From Sapria himalayana (taxonomy: Eukaryota > Streptophyta > Magnoliopsida > Malpighiales > Rafflesiaceae), in the NCBI GenBank assembly GCA_029783825.1, contig JAREIK010014525.1:124001-188000 (forward strand): a stretch of DNA of 64,000 bases. The letters run 5' to 3'. The translations under genes were made by a program, and so were the position numbers. The notes under the pieces were generated by a model that was not told where the DNA came from, ran no database searches, and saw nothing but the letters and a program-made list of their open reading frames with translations. This document shows positions 1-12,312 of this stretch, one piece after another (positions within the stretch are counted from its first letter, which is position 1; each line of letters begins with the position of its first letter).

Positions 1-135
1 CTATCTCTAATCTATCACAAATCCATTACAAATTTGTCATTCAATGTAAAATCAAACAACTCTCACTATTCCCTAGCTAATCCTTGCAAATTAGCAAGGG
101 AATATATTCCAAGCAAAATATTCGTAGGTAATTAT
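1..135 (-). mobile_element. Remnant end of CACTA-like family 2, reverse orientation
   Basis: This edge sequence is not GATA repeat. Positions about 66-110 contain CCCTAGCTAATCC and TTAGCAAGGGAAT. They resemble, in reverse complement, the first 100 bases of the CACTA-like end at 59967, which has the same CCCTAGCTAATCC phrase followed by TTTAGCTAGGG. I estimate about 80 percent match over 40 bases by eye. The preceding bases (TCTAATCTATCACAAATCC) resemble the subterminal 'agcgatggatttag' units of that family. A clean terminal GTAGTG is not visible, so the end is eroded or lost in the array. The rest of the element would lie outside the window. Confidence 0.5.
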
Positions 136-539
136 TATAGATAAATAAATATAGATATAGACAGATAGATAAATAGAAATATAGAGTGCTAGACAGACAA
201 ATAGATTGAAAAATATATAGAAAGATAGGTAGACATATATAAAAATAAATAGATAAATAGGTAGACAAAAAGATATATAGACTAATAGAATGATTTATAG
301 AAAGAAGGATTGACATATAGGTATATAGGTAAGTAGATAAATAGACAAATAGATAGATAGATAGAATGATAGATAGATAGATAAATAAACATAAAGGTAG
401 ATAGATAGAAAGAATGATAGATAGTTAGATAGACAGACAGATAGATAGACAGTTTTATAGATAGTCAGATCGAATGATTTGCAGATAGAATGATAGATAA
501 ATAGATGGATAGATAAATATATGGATAGATAAATAGGTA

Positions 540-1744
540 GATAGATAGATAGATAAATATTTAATAGATATATATATATATATATATAGACATATAAACA
601 TATAAAAAGATAGACAGATTGACAGATAGATAGACAAATAGACCGATTGAAAAATGGATAAATAGATACATTAATTGATGATGAGATAGACAAATAGGCA
701 GATAGACAGATAGATATATAGACAGAAAGATTGATAGATTGATAGATAGTTAGAAGGAGAGATCAGTAGATAATAATATAGACAAATTGATAGAAAGATA
801 AATAGATATATGGATTATAGACACATATATAGGTAGACTGAGAGATAGACATAATAGATAGATATTTAATAAATAGAAAGATAGATAGTTAGATAGATAG
901 ATACATATATAGATATATAGACATATAAAAAGATATATACATTAATAGATTTATAGATAGACATATCGACAGATAGACAGAATTGAAAAATGGATAGATA
1001 GACAGATTGATAGATGGTGAGGTAGACAAATAGACAAATAGACAAATAGAAAAATAGATAGATAGATAGCTAGAAGGACAAATAGACAGATAGACAGACA
1101 GATAGACAGATAGATAGATAGACATATAAACAAATGATAGTAGAAAGATAGATAGACAATAACAGACAGACAAATAGAAAGATAGATAAATAGAAAGATA
1201 AATAGGTAGATAGATAGACAGATAGAAAGAGATAGACAAATAGACATATTGACAGAAAGATAGATTGACATATACAGAAATTGATATATAGATAGATAGA
1301 CAGATAGACAGATAGACATATAGACTGATAGACATATAGTCAGTTAGATAGGTAGACATGTAGACAAGTAGATAGAAAAGTAAATAGATAGATAAATAAC
1401 GAAATAATTAGATATATAGATAAATAGATATATAGAAAGATAGATGATTGACGAAGACACAGATACATAGACTAATATACAAATAGATAGAGAGATATAC
1501 AAATAGATAGATAGAGAGAGAGGCAAAATGATCGATAGAAAGATATATAGATAGATGGATCAATATATAGATAGACCAATTGAAATAGAGACAAATTGAC
1601 AAATATAAAAAAAGATAGCTAGATAGATAGACAGATAAAGATACTAACAAATAAATAGATAGATTGATTGATTGAAAGTTAGATAGATTGACTAATTTAA
1701 AGATAGATAGATGGACATATAGAAAGATAGATAGATAAATAGAT

Positions 1745-1780
<36 letters not shown>

Positions 1781-4700
1781 ATAGATAATAAATAGATAGA
1801 TAGATAGACAAATAGATAGGTAGAGAAATAAAAAGATAAGAAGATAGATAGATAAATCGATACACAAATAGATAATTAGACAGATATAAAGATAGATAAA
1901 AAGATAGATAGATAGATAGATAGGCAGAAGGATAGATAAAAAGATATAGAGATATATAGATAGATAGTTAGTTAGAGAGATAGATTGATAGATTAACAGA
2001 TTAAGAGATAGATAGATTGACAAAAAGATATAAAGATAGATAGACATATAGATAGATAGACAGATTGACAGATATATAAATAGATAGATTACTAGATAGA
2101 AAATAGATAGATAAACATATAGATTGATAGAATTTAGAGATATAGAAAGATAGATAAATAGACAGATAGTCAGATAGATAGATAGAAAGATAGATAGATA
2201 TACATGTAGATAAATAGACAAATAGACAGATATACTGAAAGACTGATAGACATATAGACAGATATATCGAAAGAAAGATATATAGATAGACTAAAAGATA
2301 ATTATATAGAAAGATAGATATATAGATAGATAGATAGAAAGACACATAGATAGATAGACATATAGTTTGATAGATAGAAAGACAGATAGACATATTGACT
2401 GATAGATAGATAAATAGATAGTAAGATAGATAGGTAGATTGACAGATAGACAGTAGGATAGGTAAATTGATTGATAGACAAATAGATTAAAACATAGACA
2501 TATAGACAAGTAGATAAATAGACAAATAGATAGATATATAGATAGATACATAGGTATACAAGTATATAGGTAGATATGTGGATAGGTAGACAGATAGAGA
2601 CGTAGATAGATGCTTAGATAGATATACACATAGATATATAAATTGATAGACATATAGGTAAATAGGTAGATAGACAAATAGATGGACATCAAGATAGATA
2701 GATAGATAGATAGATAGGCAAGTAGATAGAAAGATTAATATATTTATATATAGATAGATAGAATTATAGATAGATAGAAAAAAACATATAGACAAATAGT
2801 CAAATAGAAGGATAGACAAGTAGACAAATAGAAAGAAAGACATATAGACAAATATACAAAAAAATAGATAGATAGATTAACAAATAGATAGATTGATTAA
2901 CAAATAGATAGATAAATAAATAGATATATAGATAGATAGATAGATTGATTGATAAATTTATAAATAGATAGAAAAATAGATAGATAGATAGACATATAGA
3001 TAGATAAATAGACAGAAAGATTTTAAAGATAGATAGTTATATAGAGAGCTAGATAGACAGACAGATTGATTGATTGATTGATAAATAGAAATTAAGATTG
3101 ATAGATAGATTGATTGATTGAATAATAGATAGATAGATAGATAAAAAGACATATAAACTAATTGACAGATAGACAAATAGACAGATAGACAGATATATAG
3201 TTAGAAAGATCGATATATTGATAGCAAATAGAAATGATAATAATAAAATATATAGATAGTTAAATATATAGGCAGATAGATAGATAAATAGATAGACTAA
3301 TAGACATATAGACAGATAGATACATAAACAAATAGATAGATTAGTAGTTAGATTGATATATAGATAAATATTTAATAGATAAATAGATAAATATATAGAT
3401 GGATAGATATATAAAAATATAAACACAGAAAGATAGACAAAATTACATATTGATAGATAGATAGATAGACAAATAGACAGATTGAAAAATGGATAGATAG
3501 ATAGATAGATTAATAGATGATTAGATAGACAAATAGACAGATATACAAATAGATATATAGATAGAAAGATAGATAGTTTGACTGATAGTTAGAGAGATTA
3601 GAAATATTAAAATAGTCAAATTGATAGAAAGATAGATAGATAGATTATTGACACATATATAGGTAGACAGATAGATAGACAGAATTGATAGATGATTAGT
3701 AGATCGATAGTTAGATATATAGAGAAATAGATAGACATATAGACATATAGAAAGATATATACATTGATAGATATATAGATAGACATATTTGATAGATGGA
3801 TAGATAGACAGATTGATAGATAAAGAGAGACAAATAGACAAATATAAAAATAAACCGATAGATAGAAAGAAAAATAGCCAGATAGATAGATAGATAGACA
3901 TATAAGCAAATGATAGTAGAGAGATAGATAGATAGATAGACAAATATTAGACAAACAAATAGAAAGATAAATAGATAGATAGATAGACATTTAGACATAT
4001 TGAGAGAAAGATAGATTGACATATAAAAAATTGACAGATAGATATATAGCTAGATAGACAGATAAACATATAGTTAGTTAGACATGTAGACAAGTAGTCA
4101 GGTAAATAAATAGATAGATAAATAAATAAATAGGTAGATAGATAGATAGATAGACAGATAAATATATAGAAAGATAGATAAATAGACCAAGACATAGATA
4201 GATAGACAAAGATACAGATAGATAGAAAGATGGACAACTAGATAGATAGAGAGAAAGACAAAATGATATATATATACTCCGATTGAAAAAGAAACAGATA
4301 GACAAATATACAAAAAGATAGCTAGATAGATAACAGATAGAAATATAAACAAATAGATAGATTAACAGATAGATATACTAAATGATAGAAAGATTGACTA
4401 ATTTACAGATAGTAGATAGGCATATAGAAAGAAAGATAGATAGATATATATATATATAATGATAGACAATAGATAGATTGATTGATTGATAGATTGAAAG
4501 ATAGATAGAAAGAAAGATATAAAGATAGATAGACATATATACAAATAGATAGATAGATTGCTAGATAGACAAATAGATAGATAGACAAATAGATAGATAG
4601 ACATATAGATTGAAACATTTTAGAGTGATAGAAAGATAAATAAATAGACAAATAGACAGATAGATAGATAGATAGCCAGATAGATAGATCTACATATAGA

Positions 4701-5424
4701 TAGATAGATAGATAGACAGATATACTGATAGACATATAGATAGATATATCGAAAGAAAGATATATAGATAGATTGAAAGATAATTAGATAGAAAGACAGA
4801 TATATAGATAGATAGATAGATAGACACATAGATAGGTAGACAGATTATTATATAGATAGAAAGACAAATAAACATATTGACTTATGATAGATAGACAAAT
4901 TGTTAGATAGAAAGACATATAGACATATTGAATGATAGATAGATAAACATATATGTAGATAGATATAAAGATTGACAGATAGACAATGGGATAGATAAAT
5001 TGAAAGATTGATTGAAACATAGACATGTAGACAGATAGATAAATAGACAAATAGATAGATACATAGATAGATACACAATTATACAGGTAGATAGGTAGAT
5101 ATGTAGATAGCTAGACCAATAGAGATATAGATAGAGGCATAGATAGATATATAGATATATTGATAAATTGATAGACATATAAATAAATAGATAGATAGAT
5201 AGACAAATAGATAGATAGATAGATAGAAAGAAAAGCATATGGAAAGATTAATAGATATATTGATAGATAGAATGAAAGAATTATAGATAGATAGAAAAAA
5301 ATCATATAGACAAATAGTTAGATTGAAGGATAGACAGGTAGACAAATAGAAAGAAAGACATATAGAGAATATACAAATAGATATATAGATACATTGAAAA
5401 ATAGATAGATAGATAAATAAATAA

Positions 5425-5460
<36 letters not shown>

Positions 5461-6000
5461 ATTGATTGATAGACAGATTGATAGATTGATAGATAGATAG
5501 ACAAATAGACAAATAGACAAATAGACAAATAGACAAATAGATAGACATATAGATAGATAAATAGACAAATAGATATTAAAGATAGATATATAGAGAAACA
5601 TTTAGACAAACAACTAGATAGATAGATAAAATGATAACCAGATATACAGATAATATAATAGACTAATAGACTGATAGATAGATAGATAAAAATTAAGATA
5701 GATTAATAGACAAATAAAAAATAAATAGACATATAAACTGATAGTCAGATAGACAGATAGATAGATATACAATTAGAAAGATCGATACATTGATAGACAA
5801 ATAGAAATGTTTATAATTAAATATATAGATAGTTAAATAAAGTGTCAGATAGATATATAGAAAGATACATTAAAAGATTGATAGGCATATAAACAGATAG
5901 ATACATAGATAAATAGATAAATTAATAGATAGATAAATAGGTAGATAGATAGAAAGATAGAGACAAAGATAGATAGGTGGAAAGACACATTTATAGAGAG
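540..6000 (+). repeat. Two-copy higher-order repeat of about 2.5-2.8 kb inside the GATA array
   Basis: Irregular landmarks in 540-3360 recur in the same order in 3360-6000. Examples are GACACATATATAGGTAGAC at 820 and 3650 (offset 2830), GACATGTAGACAAGTAG at 1355 and 4081 (2726), GGTAGATATGT at 2569 and 5095 (2526), TTATAGATAGATAGAAAAAA at 2764 and 5281 (2517), and AGAAAGATCGATA at 3203 and 5775 (2572). The steadily changing offset fits one large tandem duplication followed by small indels in the tetranucleotide runs. Confidence 0.7.
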
Positions 6001-7338
6001 ATAGTTAGACGGGTAGAAAGATAAAGAGATAGATAGAGAGCGAGATAGAGAGAGAGATAGCTAGATAGATATATAGATAGATACACAAAGAGAGAGATTG
6101 ATAGATTGATAGATAAGCAAATTTTTAGATAGTCATATGGATAGACCTATATACATATAGACAGATAGACATATAGACATATTGACAGATAGACATATAA
6201 AAATATACACAAATAGATAGATAGATAGATATATAGTCAAATAGATTGATAGATAGATAGATAGACAGATCGATAGATAGATAGAGAGACATAGAGACAT
6301 TAGACATATAGACAAATACATTGATAGACAAAGATATCAGATAGATATATAAATACAAATATCGATAGTTAAATTGATAGACAAATAGAATGATAGACAG
6401 ATAGATTTATAGACATATAGACATATAGACTCATATACAGATAGATAGATAGATAGATAGATAGATAAATAGATAAACAGATAAGTAGATAGCTAGATAG
6501 ATAAACAAATATATAGATAGTCAGATAGATAGATACACAGATAGATAGACAAATAAATAGACGGACAATTAGATATATTGAAATATTGACAAATACATAG
6601 ATATATAGATATACAGATAGACATATATAGATATATAGACAGATAGATAGACATAAATAGATAGATAGATAAACATATTGACAGATAAATAGATAGACAT
6701 ATAGACATATAGATAGATAGACAGGTTGACATATAAACATATAGATAGATAGGCAGATAGAAAATAAGAAATATAGATAGACAGATATATTGACATATAA
6801 ATAGATAGACAAATAGACAGATAAACAGAAAGTCATATATAAAGATAGATAATTAGATAGATTGATTGATATATAGGCAAGTAGATATATGGATAAATAG
6901 ATAGATAGATAGACATATATATTATAGTACAATTAGACATATAGAAATAGTGATGGATAAACAACTAGAGAGATAGATAGATAGATAGATAGATAAAAGA
7001 TAAAAAGATAGACAGATAGACAAATAGACAAATAGCTAGTGAGAGAGATATAATGATTAACAAATAGACAAATAGATAGATATACATATAGATAGATAGA
7101 TAGATAGATAGACAAAATGACACATTGATAGATAAGAAGATAGATTGATAAATAGATAGATTGATTGATATATATACAGGTAGATAGATAGACAAGTAGA
7201 CAGGTAGATAAGTAGATAGATAAATAGATAGGAAAATAGAGAGATAGATAGATAGATAGACATATAAAATGATAGATAGATAGATAGAATGATAGATCGA
7301 CAAATAGATATATAAAAAGATAGGTAGATATATAGTTA

Positions 7339-8184
7339 GATAGAAAGATTGATAAATAGGAAAGTAGATAGATAGATAAATACATAGATAGATTAATATA
7401 ATGATAGAAAGAAATATATATAGATAGATAAACAAATAGATAGATAGACAAAGATATAGATAGATAGTTAGAAATATATATAGATAGATTGATAGATAGA
7501 TATACAGATTGATTAATAGTCAAATAGATAGATTGATAGATGGAAAGATTTAAAAATTAATATGTAAATAGTACAATAATTATGTAGACAGATAGTCATA
7601 TAGACATATAAGTAGATAGCTAGATTGATTGATAGATAGAGATATAGATTCACATATTGATTGATTGATTTATAGATTGATAGATAAATATATAAATAGA
7701 TAGATAGATTAATTGATTGATTGATTGATTGATCGATGGACAGATATATAGATAAATAGATAGAAAGATAATTAAATCGATAGATAGATAAATAGATAGA
7801 TGGATAGCTAGACAAATAAATAGAAAGACAAATAGATAGATAGACATACAGATAGTTTGATAAATAGAGAGACAAATAGACAAATAGACAGATAGAAACA
7901 TAGATATATAGATAGAAAGATTAATAAATAGGAAAGTAGATAGATAGATAATAAGTTAGATAGTCAGATATAATGATAGAATGAAAGATTGTTGGATAGA
8001 TAAACAAATAGATAGATATACAAAGAGATAGATAGATAGTTAGTTAGTTAGATAGAAAGAAAGATATATAGATTGACAAATAGATAAATATACAGATTGA
8101 TTGATAGTCAAATAGACAAATTGATAGATAGAAAGATTTACAAATTAATAGGTCGATAGGAAAATAATTACATAGATAGACAGT
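7339..8184 (+). repeat. Tandem duplication of about 0.58 kb in the GATA array, interrupted by CACTA insertion
   Basis: AAAGTAGATAGATAGATA occurs at 7361 and 7933 (offset 572), and ACAGATTGATT at 7504 and 8092 (offset 588). The second copy is cut at 8184 by the CACTA element and continues after 21553: the bases after AGT there (ATAGATAGCTAGATTGAT) match 7612 onward in the first copy. The first copy therefore preserves the pre-insertion sequence. Confidence 0.75.
8182..8184. other. Target-site duplication AGT (left copy) of the CACTA element
   Basis: AGT lies immediately before the left terminus at 8185 and again at 21553-21555 immediately after the right terminus. A 3-bp duplication is the rule for CACTA elements. 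The single AGT of the related unoccupied copy is at 7594-7596. Confidence 0.9.
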
Positions 8185-8197
8185 CACTACAAAAAAA
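8185..8197 (+). repeat. Left terminal inverted repeat of the CACTA element
   Basis: CACTACAAAAAAA, identical to the reverse complement of 21540-21552. In CACTA elements the outermost bases are the cleavage site for the TNP2-type transposase. Confidence 0.95.
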
Positions 8198-8209
8198 CAG
8201 AAAAATTTT

Positions 8210-8790
8210 GACCACAAAAAGTGGTCACAAAGTGGTCACTAGAGAGGTATGGCGACCACTTAGTGACCACAAAGTGTGGTCTTAGAAAATCTCTTCACAA
8301 AGGCAAATTAGTGACCAAGTGGTCACAAAGTGTGACCACAAGAAATATGGTCACTGATAATGACCACTATAATGTGGTCACAGATAACGACCACTACAAT
8401 GTGGTCACAGATAAGTGTGACCACAAGAAATGTGGTCACGGATAAGTGTGACCACAAGAAATGTGGTCTCAAATAATGACCACTACAATGTGGTCACAGA
8501 TAAATGTGTCCACAAGAAATGTGGTCACAGATAAATGTGACCATAAGAAATGTGGTCACAGATAAATGTGACCACAAGAAATGTGGTCATAGATAAATGT
8601 GACCACCAGAAATGTGGTCACAGATAAATGTGACCACAATAAATGTGGTCATAGATAAATGTGACCACAAGAAATGTGGTCACAGATAAATGTGACCAAA
8701 AGAGATGTGGTCACAGATAACGACCACTACAATGTGGTCACAGATAATGATGTGGTCTTTCCTTCTTAGTGACCACACCTTGTGGTCACT
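8210..8790. repeat. Left subterminal repeat region, GTGGTCAC hairpin units
   Basis: About 580 bases made of units near 31 bp, each pairing GTGACCAC with GTGGTCAC around a short AAGAAAT or AGATAA spacer, so each unit can fold as an 8-bp stem with a small loop. Subterminal repeats in En/Spm elements are binding sites for the TnpA protein, and these are the natural candidates here. A 74-codon open frame across 8221-8445 is only a product of the repeat. Confidence 0.9.
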
Positions 8791-9160
8791 AAATTTATAA
8801 ATATTATAATAATTTAATTAATATTTCATAAAATTAATCATTACTTATATATTAATAAGTTTAAATTCTTGAAAACTTTTATATATGATAAGTTTAAATA
8901 TATTTGTCATTTAAATTTAAAAACACGGTATTAAACATTAAAAGTCAAGATTGAAGTCCAAATTAATGTTTGAAAACAATACAAAGTATTAAACATTAAA
9001 AGTTAAGACTATTGTCCAAATGTTAAAAACCACAAAGTATTAAATGTTAAAAAACATGATTTACTCAAGACTAAACATCTGGTGGCGAATCTGTCTGATC
9101 TATGCCTGGACCATCTGGTGGCAACTGACCGGCTCGAAACCTCACTCTTTCCTCCATCAT
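8791..9160. other. AT-rich spacer between subterminal repeats and TnpA-like gene
   Basis: No coding potential. The phrase AAAGTATTAAACATTAAAAGT and close variants recur at about 8925-9050. As it lies downstream of the minus-strand TnpA-like gene, it probably holds that gene's 3' untranslated region. Confidence 0.5.
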
Positions 9161-10803
9161 CTACTCCATCATGCGACGCATCATCTCCTCGGTCTGAAGT
9201 CTCCACCCATTATAGGACTGAAAGTTACTTCGTAGCTCGTGTACTTCCTCTTGCAACTGAGATTGTGCTGACTCAAGCTCTCTAATCCGTTGATGAGCCA
9301 CCTCGAGGGGTATAAAGGATGTAGAGGCATCAGATGCAAAGCTGGATGATTTATTTTGACCCGTCCCATACATGTATCTGCCATGAGATGAAGCCTCAAT
9401 AGCTTGCAGGAATATACGATCCTCATCTTCCTTTGACAAAGGAACGTGGTTTCTAGATTCTTCTTGGGATTCCATAGCAATTAGCTCTAGTATCTTCTCC
9501 TGAAACAAAACGTCATATGAAATTAGTAGTTTCTTAGTTAGGATGTAAGATAGGTTTTTTTAGCACTTACCCCCACTTGTCTTGCACGTTGATCAATATA
9601 ATCATGTGATCCCTCTAGAGTTCTCTTCATATGGGTTTCGTGAAAGAGTCGTACCTTGCTTGGATGGGCACCCTCTCTCATTTCCTAAAATAAACACATT
9701 AGATATTAGATATGCATAAATTGAGACATTTTTCAAAATGTAAAATATATATATATATATGTATTCTTACAATTCGTCTTGCGTGCTCAGCTAACGATAT
9801 GGATCCGCAACCATGTCGTGACATTCCAGATCCTGGTCCACCAGTCTCACTATGACAATTTCTCAATTGACGCTCCCTTATCGATTGGAATGAGGCATCA
9901 CTCCACTGATGCTGCCAACTCTGCCACATCTCATCAGACACAAATGCAGGTTTTCCTCCTTTCCTCCAACGATGAAGCATATCCGAATATCTCTTACCCG
10001 CAAGCTGCTCCCACAATTTCTTAACAATCCAATTCCAAACACCCTCCCACTCATAGTATTTCTGTGATATATAAAGTTAGTCAACATATATGGACTTTAA
10101 AAAAATTTTCGAAAGTCTTTCCTAAAAATGCATTATCAAAAAATTACCTACAATGTTTTTCAATGTACATTCACCAATTCTCAATAAATTCTACCAATTT
10201 ATGACAACTCATATTCACATTATTTGACAATTCTCAATATATACAACTTAAAAAGCATAATACAAACAACATCAATTTGATATGATCAAGCATTTTCAAT
10301 CATATCAACATTCAAATATCTAATATATATATATATATATTAAAAAAAATTTGACAGTCTCCCCTAAAAATTGCATTATCCAAAAATATCCTACAAGATT
10401 TTTCAATGTACATTCACCAATTCTCAATAAATTCCACCAATTCATGTCAACTCACATTCATATTATTTGACAATTCTCAATATATACAACTGAAAAAGCA
10501 CAATACAAACAACATCAATTTGATATGATCAAGCATTTTCAATCATATCAACATTCAATTATCTGAAATATATATATATTAAAAAAATTCGATAGTCTCG
10601 CCTAAAAATTGCATTATCCAAAAATATCCTACAATATTTTTCAATGTACATTCACCAATTCTAAATAAATTCCACCAATTCATGTCAACTCACATTCATA
10701 TTATTTGACAATTCTCAATATATACAACTGAAAAAGCACAATACAAACAACATCAATTTGATATGATCAAGCATTTTCAATCATATCAACATTCAATTAT
10801 CTG

Positions 10804-10851
<48 letters not shown>

Positions 10852-11072
10852 AAATTCGACAGAGTCTCCCCTAAAAATTGCATTATCCAAAAATTTCCTA
10901 CAATATTTTTTAATGTTCATTCACAAATTCTCAATAAATTCCACCAATTCATGTCAACTCACATTCATATTATTTGGCAATTCTCAATATATACAACTGA
11001 AAAAGCACAATACAAACAACATCAGTTTGATATGATCAAGCATTTTCAATCATATCAACATTTAATTATCTA

Positions 11073-11104
<32 letters not shown>

Positions 11105-11979
11105 AAATTCAACATAGTCTCCCCTAAAAATTGCATTATCCAAAAATTTCCTACAATATTTTTCATGTTCATTCACAAATTCTCAATAAATTCCACCAAT
11201 TCATGTCAACTCACATTCATATTATTTGACAATTCTCAATTTATACAACTGAAAACGCACAATACAAACAACATCAGTTTGATATGATCAAGCATTTTCA
11301 ATCATATCAACATTCAATTATCTCAAACTTGATTCTGAAGCAATTTTGCTTTTATTAAAATTTAAATCAACAAAATACAACAGTTTTAGAAACCTAAACA
11401 TTTATTTACCTGAAATTCATCCCAATATAGATCTCGAACCTCTTGTGGCACTGCTTTCCACCTATATCCGTCATGATGTAGTCTCTCTTGAAAGATACGA
11501 CATATTCGAGATGACATCTTATGAGACTCAACAAAGCTATAATTATATAAATATACAAGTATTACTTGTATACATTACTTTTAACTAGTGAATTAAATAG
11601 TATTAAATGTCTCACCTCCCATCATGCACTCGTAGTTTCTCATGACTACCTATATAGCTTCTTCCTATGTAGGAATCTGAACCAGGTGTGATCGGCGTAT
11701 GTGGTTGTGATTAGACGCATAATCCTGGAGAGTGAGATGTTTGAGGTATCTCAATAGATGGTCTGAGAGAGCTAGACGAACTAGTCAGTGTGATAGGAGA
11801 TGTAGATGTGCTTTGCCAGCAAATATCGACATTCTTGGGCCAATTGTCTCTACGCCAAGGGATGTAGTAGTGGCTGTAGATGTAGAAGTAGCTTCTGAAG
11901 ATGAAGAATGACCCCTTCCAGTGCCTCGTCCTCGACTAGCACTCATGGATACACTTCCAGCACGACCTCGACCCCTCAT
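9161..11979 (-). pseudogene. TnpA-like protein of CACTA element (Transposase_24, Ptta/En/Spm family), broken
   Basis: A five-exon model with GT-AG junctions fits on the minus strand: exon 1 11616-11979, exon 2 11410-11536, exon 3 9771-10061, exon 4 9571-9684, exon 5 9161-9499. Exon 1 starts with an Arg/Gly/Ser-rich leader (MRGRGRAG). Exon 2 contains RWKAVPQEVRDLYWDEFQ. Exon 3 has the family core, WIVKKLWEQLAGKRYSDMLH then a Gly/Ser stretch (GGPGSGMSRHGCGS). Exon 4 has FHETHMKR. Exon 5 ends with a Glu/Gln-rich probable coiled coil (RIRELESAQSQLQEEVHELR). Such proteins bind subterminal repeats and assist the TNP2 transposase in the nucleus. Exon 1 appears broken: the frame shifts near 11800 and a TAA follows near 11715. 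The intron between exons 2 and 3 carries a tandem repeat. Confidence 0.8.
10080..11340. repeat. Intronic tandem repeat, five copies of about 240-270 bp
   Basis: The phrase CAATGTACATTCACC and its variants occur at about 10161, 10404, 10642, 10911 and 11163 (spacing 243, 238, 269, 252). Each unit also contains CAACATCAATTTGATATGATCA and ends in a TA dinucleotide run of different length (longest at 10806-10846), which explains most of the length differences. The array fills the intron between exons 2 and 3 of the TnpA-like gene. Confidence 0.9.
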
Positions 11980-12312
11980 ACTAGGAAAAAAATAAAAAAT
12001 TAAGATAATTAACAACTAAACACTTGTACTATAACAATATTCAGTGACAAATACCTCTTTATCAACTATCAGTTTCATTAATATCATTTAAATCCAATTT
12101 ATCTTCAGTAAAAAAAGATAAAAAATAATTAACAACTGAACACTTGTACTATAACATGATTCAACTACAACTGCTTATTTATTAACTATCAGTTTCATTC
12201 ATTTCTATTCATTTTCTGAATCAAATGAACTTTCTGCTTACAATTATTATTCTTCTTCTTCCATAATATCTTCTGGGTCACCTATTGGATCATTTAATGT
12301 CGTTTGTTGATC
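11980..12312. repeat. Intergenic spacer with a 120-bp tandem duplication
   Basis: Lies between the TnpA-like gene and the end of the TNP2-like gene. ATAATTAACAACT followed by ACACTTGTACTATAACA occurs at 12005 and again at 12125, and AACTATCAGTTTCATT follows in both, giving a period of 120 bp. No gene is seen. Confidence 0.75.

Larger units (their letters stand above)
136..8184 (+). repeat. Degenerate GATA tetranucleotide array, block 1
   Basis: The + strand is almost entirely GATA units with GACA, GAAA and GATT substitutions and short AT dinucleotide runs (for example 1749-1776 and 5430-5457). The minus strand reads TATC and therefore stays open in all three frames, giving long Ser-Ile-Tyr-Leu frames that are not genes. 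The array ends abruptly at 8184 where a CACTA element is inserted and resumes at 21556. Bkm/GATA repeats are known from animal sex chromosomes and some plant heterochromatin; nothing here shows a function. No other gene was seen in this block. Confidence 0.95.

Noticed and set aside
8221..8445. 74-codon + strand frame rich in His, Val and Lys
   Set aside because: It lies wholly in the CACTA subterminal hairpin repeats and repeats with them; no start context or domain.
9044..9285. Overlapping + strand frames of 63 and 67 codons
   Set aside because: They are antisense shadows of the last TnpA-like exon and its downstream sequence.
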